A stretch of 64,000 nt of DNA from JAVBKX01 sp031553835 (GCA_031553835.1 JAVBKX010000004.1:62001-126000); one strand, 5' to 3'; positions 17,490 through 27,340 are shown, counted from the first letter of the stretch. Notes: generated by a model from the sequence alone, not told the origin. Made by a program: numbers and translations.

Positions 17490-18614
17490 TTAATCATTTA
17501 ACATCATGGGCATCAATAACATCAACAGGTCTTCATCCGGTTCGTTTTCGACCGGCAAAATCAAGCCGGCGCGGGATGGATCGGCTAATTCCAGGACAAC
17601 TTCTGATGATGGTATGTTATTGAGTATTTCAATTAAATATGTTCCTTTAAATCCGATGCTCATATCTACGCCATCATACACGCAAGCAACAGTTTCTTCG
17701 GCTGAAGTGGAAAAATCTATATCTTGGGCAGATACCAAAATGCTGCTATTGGTGATACTCAATTTTACCAAACTACTGGCAGGATTTGAAAATACGGCTA
17801 CACGTTTCAAAGCATTGGCCAAAGCCAGGCGATCAATGGTGACTTTGTAAGGATTATCTACCGGAATCACTGCATTATAATTAGGATAACGACCTTCGAT
17901 CAACCGGGAAATAATTACAAAATTTTCTAATGTGATGTAAGCATTACTATCATCAAATGAAACCGATACTTCTCCTGATTCTTTAGGTAAAATTGTTTTC
18001 AGCAGGTTGGCCGGTTTTTTGGGAAGAATAAACGAGCCTCTCTCCTCTCCTTTTGCACTAAATGATTTGCAACGCACCAACTTATGCCCGTCAGAAGCAA
18101 CAAAGGTCAAATCTTCTGCTGTAATATCCAGAAATACACCATTCATTACCGGCCGTAATTCATCGTCGGCAGCAGCAAACAAAGCCCGGCTGACTCCCGA
18201 CAACAGAATACCTGCAGGAATAGTCAATCTGGCAGCATTGTCACTCAGTGGTTTAGGTTGAGGATATTCATCCCCTTTTTGCGCAATGAAATTATATTTA
18301 CCATTTTCATAGAAAATAAACATTTCAAGGCTATCGTCATCTATTTCAAATTGAATAGGCTGTTCCGGCAATTCTTTTAAAGAATCCAATAAATTTTTGG
18401 AAGGAATGGCAAATACACCGTTTCCGGAAGCCTCTTTTACCTCGATGGAAGTGACCATCCTGGTTTCAGAGTCGGCTGCTGTTATCGTTAATTTATTTCC
18501 GTTCAACTCAAAAAGGAAACAATCCAATACCGGAATCGGATTTTTAGAGGCAATCACCCGGCCTACTGTTTGCAGGTGACTCAACAGAGAACTACAAGAA
18601 GCTATAAATTTCAT
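17490..18614 (-). CDS. dnaN: DNA polymerase III beta subunit (sliding clamp)
   Basis: 374 residues, the usual length. It forms the dimeric ring that tethers the replicative polymerase. It opens with MKFIASCSSLLSHLQTVGRVIASKNPIPVLDCFLFE-type clamp domain 1, has LTFVASDGHKLV in domain 2, and SRLIEGRYPNYNAVIP. It ends in VENEPDEDLLMLLMPMMLND, where E. coli has the MPMRL tail. No dnaA lies next to it, so this is not the origin arrangement. It is followed by a DnaQ-like exonuclease, a functionally fitting neighbour. Confidence 0.97.
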   Translation of the reverse strand: MKFIASCSSLLSHLQTVGRVIASKNPIPVLDCFLFELNGNKLTITAADSETRMVTSIEVKEASGNGVFAIPSKNLLDSLKELPEQPIQFEIDDDSLEMFIFYENGKYNFIAQKGDEYPQPKPLSDNAARLTIPAGILLSGVSRALFAAADDELRPVMNGVFLDITAEDLTFVASDGHKLVRCKSFSAKGEERGSFILPKKPANLLKTILPKESGEVSVSFDDSNAYITLENFVIISRLIEGRYPNYNAVIPVDNPYKVTIDRLALANALKRVAVFSNPASSLVKLSITNSSILVSAQDIDFSTSAEETVACVYDGVDMSIGFKGTYLIEILNNIPSSEVVLELADPSRAGLILPVENEPDEDLLMLLMPMMLND

Positions 18615-18681
18615 ATTTCGTGTTATTAAGTTTACAATTACTGGTCATAAGTTTAAGCCATAACCCCAAGTTACAGACCCG

Positions 18682-18689
18682 CAAATATA
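18682..18689 (-). promoter_or_regulatory. -7 element (TATATTTG) for dnaN
   Basis: TAnnTTTG match on the minus strand 68 bases upstream of the dnaN ATG. Confidence 0.45.
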
Positions 18690-18707
18690 ATCATTTATTT
18701 GCAACTT

Positions 18708-21116
18708 CTAAAGAATGCTTTTTCCTTTTTTAAAATATTGCTTTCTCCTATAGACAAGAAAAGCTGCAAAAAGCAACGCAAAAACCACAGGAGGGAAAAC
18801 GACATTCAACAATAGTAAAAAATCACGGGAATCAATCCAGCGATTTTTATCTGACAAACTCAGTGCAAATGATTTATTACGCAGCTCCATTAAACCATTA
18901 TTATCAGTCAGATACTCAACCAGATTTTGTACAAAATCCCGATTGGCATACAGTTCTTTGCCAAACCGGTCATATCCCATGGGCAAAACATCATGGTTAG
19001 CCTCCGAGTGCACTGCAACATCATTGGCAATGACACCTCGGGATGCTACAACAGCCATACGGGTCGGTATTGATTCCTGTTTAAAAATGCGATCTCCGGA
19101 TTTTACTCCTTCGGGAATCATCCGGTTGGAAAAGGCAGAAGAAAAACTACCTTCCAGCAACATGGCAACCGGCGCCTGCTTCCGGTTAAAATAGTGAACA
19201 TCAGGCTTCCGTTCTATTTCCGACAAGGAAATCATATCTGGCACCCGAACTTCATGTCCATATTCCGAACCGGTTAGCAAAACCGTTCTGCGAACATTTT
19301 TCAAGACTCCTACAGAATCAAGACTTCCTGCATAGGGAGCCAACACCAATGATAATCCTTTGACTATCGAATGATCTGCAGCCGGAGACAATAAAGGAGA
19401 GAAATACCAGGGCATAGCCGTATAAGCCGGAGTTGCATTTTCCGGTGCAGTATTGACTGGTATCTCAACACAACGTACATCTTCCAGGAAAACGGGATTT
19501 ACCCGTACACCATACGTAAATAGCAAATCCGTCAATTGAACATCATTCATTATACTGGGACTTTCTCCTGCTTCGGTCAACAGCTCGGGAATCAGGGATG
19601 CGCCATCCATAAAAAGCAGTATTTTTCCGCCATACATCAGGTATTGATCCAGAATATATTTTTCTTTTTCTGAAAAAGGTTCGGTTGGACCTGCTACAAC
19701 AACTAATTCATAATCATCCAATTGTTTTATTTCATCAGATAATATTCCGGCATCGATCTGATAGGAACGGCTCAACAAATCCCAGGCATCTTCAATGGCA
19801 CCGCCTCCGGCCTCGCCATGCCCATACAAAAAAACAATTTTACGGCTGTGTTTGGCTATCGCCTGGCAAATGGCCTGAGTAAACTGATATTCCAGTACTT
19901 CTACGGAAGTATTTAAATTTTCCGCCCCCGATTTTCCTTTTTCCTGCACCAACAAGGGCACGGGAATATTTTTATCTCCATATTTGATTAATGCCCAAGG
20001 ATATACTACCCGCCGGGTCAAATTACCTTTATTATCTTTTTCATTGACATACACTCCATTCAGCCCCAACGACTCCAATCGTTTCTTTTCATTTGCATTT
20101 CCGGGCAAATCAGGTTGAAGAAAAATTTGTCGTATCTGTCCTTCTGACAAACTGTTATAATCCGATAATAAATCCTGTACCGATTGCTTCAATTTCAAAA
20201 AAACCGGATTTAACGGCCCATCAAGATATACTGTTATTTCCATCGGATGATCTACCTTTGATACTGCATTTTTAGAAACATCAGACAAAGTATATCGATG
20301 ATCGGATGTTAAATCAATCCGGAAGTGAATAAAAAAGCTGCATATCAACAAGCCCGCTAATATGATCCAATATATAAGGTGTCGGGAAAAACGAATTTTT
20401 CGTAATGTGCAAACGGTACAATAAAAAAATAAAACGGTAACAAAAAACAGGTAACATATATCCTGTATCTCAACCAGGCCGCGCCGAATGGACTGAACAT
20501 GCGCCAACAATCCAAAATGAGCGATCAATAATTGAAATTTTCCATCCGAAACAAGAGATGCAAACAATTCAAAACCGAAATACATTCCGGCACTCAACAA
20601 CAATGCCAGGATAAAAGCGGTTATTTGACTGGAAGTCAGGGAAGAAGCAAATACCGATATCGCAACAAAACAAAGTAAAATAAAAATCAATCCAATATAA
20701 GAACCTATTACCGCCCCATTATCGACTAAACCGGGAGAAACGGATAAAAAACGAATGCTCGCGACATAAACAAGAGTAAGCGCTAATGTTGTCAATGCCA
20801 CAATAAAAACACCGCCGATTTTCGCTATAATAATTGACGAGATTTTAACCGGACGAGAAAACAATAATAAAATGGTATTGGAACGTTTTTCTTCTGAAAA
20901 ACTTCTCATTGATAAGGCCGGTATCAAGCACAAAAAGAAAATCGGGGCCAAAGAAAAGAATGAAGACAAAGAAGCGTACCCACTTTCAGGAATATTGTAT
21001 TCTCCCGGGAACCACCACAATAAACTACCAACTACGACCAAAAACACAATGACAAAAATAAGCCCTGCAAAAGAACTTAACATTGATCTTAATTCTTTGG
21101 TCAACAGAGTCATCAT
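18708..21116 (-). CDS. gldG: GldF-GldG fusion (ABC-2 permease joined to GldG-type auxiliary domain)
   Basis: 802 residues from the ATG at 21116 (MMTLLTKELRSMLSS). Residues 1 to about 240 are an ABC-2 permease with six hydrophobic helices and the GldF-like RSFSEEKRSNTILLLFSRPV. From about 260 there is a GldG/ABC-transporter-auxiliary domain (IDLTSDHRYTLSDVSK, FLYGHGEAGG, VVVAGPTEPFSEKEKYILDQYL), with a final membrane segment near 765-790. In Flavobacterium GldF and GldG are separate proteins acting with the ATPase GldA in gliding. Here one gene encodes both, and no gldA is adjacent. Starts upstream to 21170 would include the -7 element at 21131-21138. Confidence 0.9.
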   Translation of the reverse strand: MMTLLTKELRSMLSSFAGLIFVIVFLVVVGSLLWWFPGEYNIPESGYASLSSFFSLAPIFFLCLIPALSMRSFSEEKRSNTILLLFSRPVKISSIIIAKIGGVFIVALTTLALTLVYVASIRFLSVSPGLVDNGAVIGSYIGLIFILLCFVAISVFASSLTSSQITAFILALLLSAGMYFGFELFASLVSDGKFQLLIAHFGLLAHVQSIRRGLVEIQDICYLFFVTVLFFYCTVCTLRKIRFSRHLIYWIILAGLLICSFFIHFRIDLTSDHRYTLSDVSKNAVSKVDHPMEITVYLDGPLNPVFLKLKQSVQDLLSDYNSLSEGQIRQIFLQPDLPGNANEKKRLESLGLNGVYVNEKDNKGNLTRRVVYPWALIKYGDKNIPVPLLVQEKGKSGAENLNTSVEVLEYQFTQAICQAIAKHSRKIVFLYGHGEAGGGAIEDAWDLLSRSYQIDAGILSDEIKQLDDYELVVVAGPTEPFSEKEKYILDQYLMYGGKILLFMDGASLIPELLTEAGESPSIMNDVQLTDLLFTYGVRVNPVFLEDVRCVEIPVNTAPENATPAYTAMPWYFSPLLSPAADHSIVKGLSLVLAPYAGSLDSVGVLKNVRRTVLLTGSEYGHEVRVPDMISLSEIERKPDVHYFNRKQAPVAMLLEGSFSSAFSNRMIPEGVKSGDRIFKQESIPTRMAVVASRGVIANDVAVHSEANHDVLPMGYDRFGKELYANRDFVQNLVEYLTDNNGLMELRNKSFALSLSDKNRWIDSRDFLLLLNVVFPPVVFALLFAAFLVYRRKQYFKKGKSIL

Positions 21117-21130
21117 ACGGAAGTTATTTA

Positions 21131-21138
21131 CAAAAATA
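21131..21138 (-). promoter_or_regulatory. -7 element (TATTTTTG) for the GldF-GldG gene
   Basis: TAnnTTTG match 15 bases upstream of the ATG at 21116. It implies a very short leader and supports that start. Confidence 0.45.
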
Positions 21139-21142
21139 AAAT

Positions 21143-21214
21143 ACGAGACACAAACCATACAGCGTTGCACGGTTTTTATTTATACCGTAAAGACCTGTGT
21201 AGTCTGTGTCCCGT
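21143..21214. repeat. Nested imperfect inverted repeat between asd and gldFG
   Basis: The outer arms ACGAGACACA (21143-21152) and TGTGTCCCGT (21205-21214) pair with one mismatch. The inner ACGGT (21169-21173) and ACCGT (21184-21188) pair perfectly. It follows the asd stop in the direction of asd transcription but has no T-run. It may be a weak terminator or an interspersed palindromic repeat. Confidence 0.45.
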
Positions 21215-21219
21215 AACTA

Positions 21220-22218
21220 TCAATTCTTAATCAAGTACTCCGCAATTTGTACGGCATTTAGTGCGGCGCCTTTTTTGATTTGGTCTCCGACACACCAAAA
21301 CGACAAACCGTTCGGGTTAGAAATATCTTTTCTGATCCGCCCTACATAAACCGGATCTTTTGTGGCTACAAACAGGGGCATTGGATAACTTTTAACAGCC
21401 GGATCGTCTTGTACCACAATTCCCTCACCCGCTGCAAAAGCCCGGCGAGCCTCTTCGACCGAAACCGGACGTTCCGTTTCCACCCAGATCGCCTCCGAAT
21501 GGGCGCGAAGAGCCGGAACACGCACACACATGGCGCTGACTTCCACATCCGAATGCATAATCTTCCGCGTTTCGTGATACATTTTCATTTCCTCTTTTGT
21601 ATAGCCGTTGTCCGTAAACACATCCACCTGAGGAATAAGATTATATGCCAACTGATAAGCAAATTTTTCCACGGTAGGAGTTTCTCCTTCATTAATTTGC
21701 TTGTATTGATTTTCCAATTCGGCCATCGCTGCAGCTCCTGCGCCCGATGCCGCCTGGTATGTGGCCACATGGATTCGTTTGATATGCGACAATTTTTCCA
21801 ACGGCTTCAAAGCCACAACCATCTGAATGGTAGTACAATTAGGATTGGCGATGATTTTCCTCGGAGCATTTTTAGCATCTTCAGGATTCACTTCAGGCAC
21901 CACCAACGGAACATCATTATCCATACGGAATGCGCTGGAATTATCAATCATAATGGCGCCATATTTAGTGATCGTTTCTGCATATTCTTTAGACGTACTT
22001 GCTCCTGCAGAAGTAAATGCGATGTCGATTCCCTTAAAGTCGTCGTTGTGCTTCAATTCCTTTACTGTAATAGACTTTCCGTTAAATACATAAGTACTTC
22101 CGGCACTTCTTGCTGAACCAAAAAGAACCAATTCGTCCATCGGAAAATTCCGCTCTTCCAGTACACGCAGGAACTCTTGTCCTACTGCCCCGCTAACACC
22201 AACAATCGCTACTTTCAT
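21220..22218 (-). CDS. asd: Aspartate-semialdehyde dehydrogenase
   Basis: 332 residues. NADPH-dependent reduction of aspartyl phosphate in the pathway to lysine/diaminopimelate, threonine and methionine. It has the N-terminal Rossmann loop VGVSGAVGQEFL, the catalytic Cys128 in ANPNCTT, YQAASGAG after it, and RVPALRAHSEAIW carrying the conserved substrate-binding His/Arg region. Complete and of normal length. Its neighbours belong to other pathways. Confidence 0.97.
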   Translation of the reverse strand: MKVAIVGVSGAVGQEFLRVLEERNFPMDELVLFGSARSAGSTYVFNGKSITVKELKHNDDFKGIDIAFTSAGASTSKEYAETITKYGAIMIDNSSAFRMDNDVPLVVPEVNPEDAKNAPRKIIANPNCTTIQMVVALKPLEKLSHIKRIHVATYQAASGAGAAAMAELENQYKQINEGETPTVEKFAYQLAYNLIPQVDVFTDNGYTKEEMKMYHETRKIMHSDVEVSAMCVRVPALRAHSEAIWVETERPVSVEEARRAFAAGEGIVVQDDPAVKSYPMPLFVATKDPVYVGRIRKDISNPNGLSFWCVGDQIKKGAALNAVQIAEYLIKN

Positions 22219-22259
22219 TTGTTTAATAAAATTTTAATAAAATAAATTTTGTTTTTTTA

Positions 22260-22289
22260 TTGCGCCATTTGAAAAAATTGCTACTTTTG
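22260..22289 (+). promoter_or_regulatory. Promoter for the secreted FlgD-like-tail protein
   Basis: A TTG at 22260-22262 and TACTTTTG at 22282-22289 are separated by 19 bases, matching the Bacteroidetes -33/-7 arrangement. The leader would be about 90 bases. Confidence 0.55.
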
Positions 22290-22382
22290 CATCGCAATCT
22301 CTTTTGCTGACTAACCAAAATCTCAAAAAATGGGCTTGCAAAATTACAAATTATTCATTTATTAATCAAAACTTTTTTTGCT

Positions 22383-23351
22383 ATGAAAAAATTGGTAGCT
22401 TTCTTCGTGTTTTGTTTAGCGCCGTTCTGCGCTTTTTCTCAGTTTTCAGACGATTTTACAGATGGTGATTTCACTAAAAATCCATCGTGGGGTGGCGACA
22501 CCGGTTGGTTTACGGTCAATTCAAATCATGAGTTGCAGTTAAATGCAGTAAAAGACACAACTGTGGCGTATCTGTCCCTTCCTTCCACACTTGCCTCGAA
22601 TGCATCCTGGGAATTTCGTTTCAAAATGAATCAAAATCCCAGCAGCAGCAATTACGCCCGGGTGTATTTGTGCAGTGACCAGGCTAATTTAACCGGCGAA
22701 CTTTCCGGCATTTATATCCGGATTGGCGGAGCGGATGATAATGTAAGCCTGTGCTCTTATACCAACAAACGATCTAAAACCCTGATTGAAGGAACAAAAA
22801 AAAGATTAGATCGAAATCCGGTAGATGTACAAATCAAAGCTATTCTCAAAAAAGACGGAACTTTTTTACTGTATTCGAAACTTAATGATGAAGAGCAATT
22901 CTATCAAGAGGGTGAACATATCTTTAATGAATTGCCAAACAGTAAATATTTCGGGGTAGTATGCTATTTCACATCTACACGCCTGACTCACCAATCGTTT
23001 GACAATTTCGTCGTAAAATCATTGGATGATGATACATCAGGCACCATTGTCACGCCATTAGATGCCAACCAAATGACAATTGTATATGATGAAGCTTCCC
23101 AGCAATATCAAATTCACTACAAATTGGAACAGGGAGGGCACAAATGCCACTTATTGGTATTCGACATGACAGGCCGGAAAATCCGCACATTGTGTAATAA
23201 CGAAACATTAAGACTCGAAGGCACAATACCTTGGGATGGAAAAAGTGATTCAGGCGCATCCTTATCCCGTGGCGTGTATATTGTCTATATGGAAGTATAT
23301 TCCGATCAGGGTTTTCTGAAAAGATTTAAAATTCCGGTAGCCGTTCGGTAA
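22383..23351 (+). CDS. Secreted protein with jelly-roll N-terminus and FlgD-like C-terminal domain
   Basis: 322 residues with a signal peptide (to about FSQ, residue 20). The N-terminal ~200 residues look like a concanavalin-type beta-sandwich (FSDDFTDGDFTKNPSWGG, WEFRFKMNQ, YFGVVCYFTSTR). The last ~85 residues form an Ig-like FlgD-type domain (HLLVFDMTGRKIRTL, IPWDGKSDSGASLSRGVYIV), often found at the ends of T9SS-exported proteins. It may be an extracellular binding or structural protein; the ligand is unknown. Confidence 0.75.
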   Translation: MKKLVAFFVFCLAPFCAFSQFSDDFTDGDFTKNPSWGGDTGWFTVNSNHELQLNAVKDTTVAYLSLPSTLASNASWEFRFKMNQNPSSSNYARVYLCSDQANLTGELSGIYIRIGGADDNVSLCSYTNKRSKTLIEGTKKRLDRNPVDVQIKAILKKDGTFLLYSKLNDEEQFYQEGEHIFNELPNSKYFGVVCYFTSTRLTHQSFDNFVVKSLDDDTSGTIVTPLDANQMTIVYDEASQQYQIHYKLEQGGHKCHLLVFDMTGRKIRTLCNNETLRLEGTIPWDGKSDSGASLSRGVYIVYMEVYSDQGFLKRFKIPVAVR

Positions 23352-23371
23352 AAAAATCGCTAAAACTTTCA

Positions 23372-23379
23372 TACTTTTG
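23372..23379 (+). promoter_or_regulatory. -7 element (TACTTTTG) immediately before pbpC
   Basis: TAnnTTTG match ending five bases before the pbpC ATG. With normal spacing, transcription would start at or within a few bases of the ATG, giving a leaderless or nearly leaderless mRNA. Confidence 0.5.
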
Positions 23380-23384
23380 CAGGT

Positions 23385-25652
23385 ATGAAAGTAAATTTGA
23401 CTTGCTGTAACAAAAACAAGAAGTTGATTTGGGGGATTGTAATTATTATTTTATTGACAGCCTACATTTTTTGCCTGCCTCATAGATTATTTACAACACC
23501 TTATTCAACTGTAGTTGTCGATCGGCATCAACAATTATTGGGAGCGCGTATCGCAGCCGATAACCAATGGAGGTTTCCGGCCTGCGATACTGTTCCTGAT
23601 AGATTTGCTACATGTATCATTGCATTTGAAGACAGGCATTTTCACTCTCACCCCGGAGTGAATCCGTTAGCTATCGGCCGCGCAATGATACAAAACATAA
23701 AAAATCGGCGTGTAGTAAGTGGCGGAAGTACGATCACCATGCAGGTCATCCGGTTATCAAGAAATCAACCCAGAACCTGGTGGGAAAAATGCATCGAAAT
23801 AATCCTGGCCACGCGACTGGAATGGAGCTATTCTAAAGAAGAAATTCTGGCCATGTATGCTTCCCATGCCCCTTTCGGAGGCAATGTCGTCGGATTGGAA
23901 GCGGCAGCCTGGCGATATTATGGACACCCGGCAGCCAACCTCTCCTGGGCGGAAGCCGCTACATTATCCGTTCTGCCCAATGCTCCGGCAATGATACACT
24001 TATCAAAAAACAGAAACCAACTCTTAAAAAAACGAAACCAGTTATTATCCTACTTAAAAGAAAAAGGCACGTTATCCGCATCCCAATACGACCTGTCCCT
24101 CAACGAAGCCTTGCCTGCAGCGCCACTGCCCTTGCCGCTAATCGCACCTCATTTAGTAACGGATTATAGCAAAACTTCACCCGGCCAATTTATCAAATCT
24201 ACTATTGACAAAAGCGTACAACAACACATAGAACTTTTGCTGGAAAGATGGAATACCGAATTCATGCAAAGCGACATCAAAAATATAGCCGCTATTGTCA
24301 TCGAGATTTCCTCTAATCAGGTCTTGGCATATTGTGGCAATGTCCATTTTGACCAATCTAATTCCGGCAACCAGGTAAATGTCATTACCTCTCCCCGCAG
24401 TACGGGAAGTATTTTGAAACCATTTCTCTATTGCGCCATGTTGCAGGAAGGAGAATTACTCCCAAATACGCTACTCCCCGACATTCCACTGAATATCAAC
24501 GGATTTACTCCTCAAAATTTTAATTTTCAATACGACGGAGCCGTTCCCGCCGCAGAAGTACTTTACCGGTCGTTGAATGTACCTTCGGTGTTTGCTCTGC
24601 GCCAATACAGCGTTCCTAAATTTTATAGTTTCCTCAAGAATATTGGTTTAACGACATTAAATAAACCAGCATCGCATTATGGGCTTTCTCTAATATTGGG
24701 CGGAGCTGAAGCTACTCTGGAAGATCTTGCCTTTGCTTATTCCGACATGGCGCGATCTTTAGCCGGGTTGCACAACAACAATATTTTCGATGCCGGAGCC
24801 GTTTGGCATACATTCGAAGCTTTGAAAGAAGTCAATCGGCCGGAAGAAATCGACTGGAAATACATTCCTTCCATACAAAATATTGCATGGAAAACAGGAA
24901 CAAGCTACGGTTTTCGCGATGCCTGGTCTATCGGCGTTACTCCCCGTTATGTAGTCGGCGTTTGGGTCGGCAATGCCTCCGGAGAAGGCAAAGCCGGTAT
25001 TGTCGGCGCGAGAACAGCAGGGCCGGTTATGTTTGATATTTTCAATATATTACCCTCTTCCCGCTGGTTCCGGAGACCGGATAACTCATTCGTAGAAGCC
25101 GAAGTATGCCACGAATCGGGCTATCTCAAAGGATTGAACTGCGAGCATATCGATACCGTTTTGATCTGCCCGTCAGGTTCAAAATCCGCATCTTGCCCTT
25201 ATCATCACACCATCTATTTATCGGAAGATGGCCTGTACAGGGTTTCACAAGCTTGCGCCGGGAATACCGCCATGCAGCGCGCTTCCTGGTTTGTACTACC
25301 TCCGGCATGGGAGTGGTATTACAAACAGCAACATCCTTCGTATCGCAGCCTGCCCCCGTGGAAAGCCGGATGTGGTACGGACGGAAGTTTTCGCCCCATG
25401 CAATTTATTTATCCGCAACAATCGGCTCGCATTTCATTGCCCAAACAATTGGATGGCCGCCCCGGCGAAATGGTACTCGATTTGGCGCATAGCGAATCGG
25501 ATGCTGTCGTTCACTGGCACTTGGATAATGAATTTATCGGAACCTCCGAATTTATTCATAAAATGTCGATTATGCCGCCACCGGGAAAACATTCTGTAAC
25601 AGTGGTTGACAACGAAGGTAACACGCTTTCAATCGGGATTGAAGTTCTGTGA
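23385..25652 (+). CDS. pbpC: Penicillin-binding protein 1C (bifunctional)
   Basis: 755 residues. A membrane anchor (about 13-30) is followed by a GT51 glycosyltransferase domain with catalytic Glu82 in FEDRHFHSHPG and GGSTITMQVIRL. The transpeptidase domain has SILK (Ser342, Lys345), SLN and KTGTSYGFRD (Lys503). The C-terminal ~130 residues are the BiPBP_C beta domain that marks PBP1C. It polymerises and cross-links peptidoglycan at the inner membrane. The alpha-2-macroglobulin gene often paired with pbpC is absent here. No alternative in-frame start exists upstream because of a nearby stop. Confidence 0.95.
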   Translation: MKVNLTCCNKNKKLIWGIVIIILLTAYIFCLPHRLFTTPYSTVVVDRHQQLLGARIAADNQWRFPACDTVPDRFATCIIAFEDRHFHSHPGVNPLAIGRAMIQNIKNRRVVSGGSTITMQVIRLSRNQPRTWWEKCIEIILATRLEWSYSKEEILAMYASHAPFGGNVVGLEAAAWRYYGHPAANLSWAEAATLSVLPNAPAMIHLSKNRNQLLKKRNQLLSYLKEKGTLSASQYDLSLNEALPAAPLPLPLIAPHLVTDYSKTSPGQFIKSTIDKSVQQHIELLLERWNTEFMQSDIKNIAAIVIEISSNQVLAYCGNVHFDQSNSGNQVNVITSPRSTGSILKPFLYCAMLQEGELLPNTLLPDIPLNINGFTPQNFNFQYDGAVPAAEVLYRSLNVPSVFALRQYSVPKFYSFLKNIGLTTLNKPASHYGLSLILGGAEATLEDLAFAYSDMARSLAGLHNNNIFDAGAVWHTFEALKEVNRPEEIDWKYIPSIQNIAWKTGTSYGFRDAWSIGVTPRYVVGVWVGNASGEGKAGIVGARTAGPVMFDIFNILPSSRWFRRPDNSFVEAEVCHESGYLKGLNCEHIDTVLICPSGSKSASCPYHHTIYLSEDGLYRVSQACAGNTAMQRASWFVLPPAWEWYYKQQHPSYRSLPPWKAGCGTDGSFRPMQFIYPQQSARISLPKQLDGRPGEMVLDLAHSESDAVVHWHLDNEFIGTSEFIHKMSIMPPPGKHSVTVVDNEGNTLSIGIEVL

Positions 25653-25671
25653 TGTAATATTATATTATGGT

Positions 25672-27324
25672 ATGAAACGAATTACACTCTTTTTCTTGTC
25701 TATTATTGCGCTTGCATTTGGTTCTTGTTTGCAAAACAATTCTACCCAAACCAAATTAATGCAGGCAGAACAACTGATGAACGAGCGTCCAGACAGTTCA
25801 TTGTACATTTTAAACACCATTACCAATCCGGCAGAACTAAACGAAGCCAACTATGCCTATTTTCTCTTATTGCACACTCAAGCAAAAGACAAAAACAACT
25901 TAAACATTGCCGGCGACACCTTAATCCAATTTGCCGTGGATTATTTTTCCCGCCAAAAAGATATTTCCCATGCTGCACATGCCTGCTTTTATACTAATCG
26001 AGTGAATTCACAACGAGGCAAACTGAAACCGGCTATTGAATATTGCCTGAAGGCTAAAGAATTTGCAGAACAAACAAACGAGAATAACTTGCTGGGACTC
26101 ATTCATTTTGATCTTGCCGAGATATATAAAACACAAGCTTTATATAACAAAGCAAGTGTTCAGTATTTGTTAGCACAAAACTACTTCGAACAGTCGGGCA
26201 ATGAGCAGAACAAAATGTATATCTCTGCTTATATAGCTGATACCTATTTATTTAGAAATGAACTGGATTCCGCCATGTATTTATATAACCAAACGTTAGA
26301 CTATGCGCAATCTATCCAAGATACATTTAAAATCGCTGAATTATTAAAAGACATGAGTAATGCATATTTTGAGAAAGGAATGTATGCTTTATCTCAACAA
26401 TATGCACAACAGGCGATTGAAACTGAAAAAAATGATACAACTCTTTTAGTCAATGCATACAAATTATTAGTGATGTGTTATTTGAATGACAACAAAATAG
26501 ATTCTGCCAACTACTATGTCAGACAAATACAGCCGCTGGCTACCCTATCCGATAACATCTATAATAAATATGGTTATTATAAACTCTTATACCAAATAAA
26601 TAAAATTCAAAAAAACTACGGAGATGCTTTAGGAAACCGAGAAATGATGTCTGTTATAGCTGATTCGATCAGTGTAATCGAACGAAATAACTTTTTATTA
26701 GAAATTTTATCTAAATATGAAATAAGTCTATTGGAAAACAAATTCAACAAAACCAAGCTGCATCAACAGTCTTTAATTATATACTCTTGCATTATTTCTA
26801 TTTTCATCCTCATTCTCACTGGTTTGTTAATCATGAACCAACAAAAGAAGGAAAAAATGAAATTAAAAATACAACACACCACCAATATGTTGGAAGACTT
26901 GTTATTCCAAAAAGAAAATTTAAATAATGAATTAACCAAATATTTCATTGAAAAATTAGATATCGCCACAAAATACACCAAATTACAATTGAGCTATTCC
27001 GATAAAAAATTACAAATTATCGATGAATACCGTGAAATAATGGGTCCGAATGACCATCAGTCGCTCGATTGGGATGCTGAAATTTATCCGGCCATTAACT
27101 ATCGGCACAATCAATTTGTCAACAAACTTAAAACGATCTGTCCCCACCTGGAAGAAATTGAACTTAGAATTTGCTGTTTGATACGAAACGGTTTGAGAAA
27201 TGAAGAGATCGCTTTTTTCCTGGGATATACCCGCAATTCCATTGACACAAAAAAAAGTATCATCCGAAAAAAATTAGATTTTGAAACGATGGATGAACTT
27301 ATAAAATATTTGCACAAACTATAA
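25672..27324 (+). CDS. Membrane-spanning TPR sensor with C-terminal LuxR-type HTH
   Basis: 550 residues from the ATG at 25672. The N-terminus is a lipoprotein-like signal (ALAFGSC). Residues ~30-350 are tetratricopeptide-like helical pairs (YNKASVQYLLAQNYF, GMYALSQQYAQQAIE). A hydrophobic helix lies at about 368-388 (IIYSCIISIFILILTGLLI), followed by a coiled coil. The last ~55 residues are a LuxR-like helix-turn-helix (RNEEIAFFLGYTRNSIDTKKSIIRKKL). This predicts a one-component regulator with a periplasmic TPR sensor and a cytoplasmic DNA-binding domain, a type common in Bacteroidales. The likely target is the DUF3244 gene next door, by position only. Confidence 0.82.
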   Translation: MKRITLFFLSIIALAFGSCLQNNSTQTKLMQAEQLMNERPDSSLYILNTITNPAELNEANYAYFLLLHTQAKDKNNLNIAGDTLIQFAVDYFSRQKDISHAAHACFYTNRVNSQRGKLKPAIEYCLKAKEFAEQTNENNLLGLIHFDLAEIYKTQALYNKASVQYLLAQNYFEQSGNEQNKMYISAYIADTYLFRNELDSAMYLYNQTLDYAQSIQDTFKIAELLKDMSNAYFEKGMYALSQQYAQQAIETEKNDTTLLVNAYKLLVMCYLNDNKIDSANYYVRQIQPLATLSDNIYNKYGYYKLLYQINKIQKNYGDALGNREMMSVIADSISVIERNNFLLEILSKYEISLLENKFNKTKLHQQSLIIYSCIISIFILILTGLLIMNQQKKEKMKLKIQHTTNMLEDLLFQKENLNNELTKYFIEKLDIATKYTKLQLSYSDKKLQIIDEYREIMGPNDHQSLDWDAEIYPAINYRHNQFVNKLKTICPHLEEIELRICCLIRNGLRNEEIAFFLGYTRNSIDTKKSIIRKKLDFETMDELIKYLHKL

Positions 27325-27340
27325 GAAAATTCGCTTTTTT

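Noticed and set aside
17490..18614. Replication origin next to dnaN
   Set aside because: No dnaA gene and no cluster of DnaA-box-like 9-mers was seen nearby.
21280..22116. Plus-strand open frame of 278 codons opposite asd
   Set aside because: His/Cys/Arg-rich translation typical of an antisense shadow. asd on the other strand is complete with catalytic residues.
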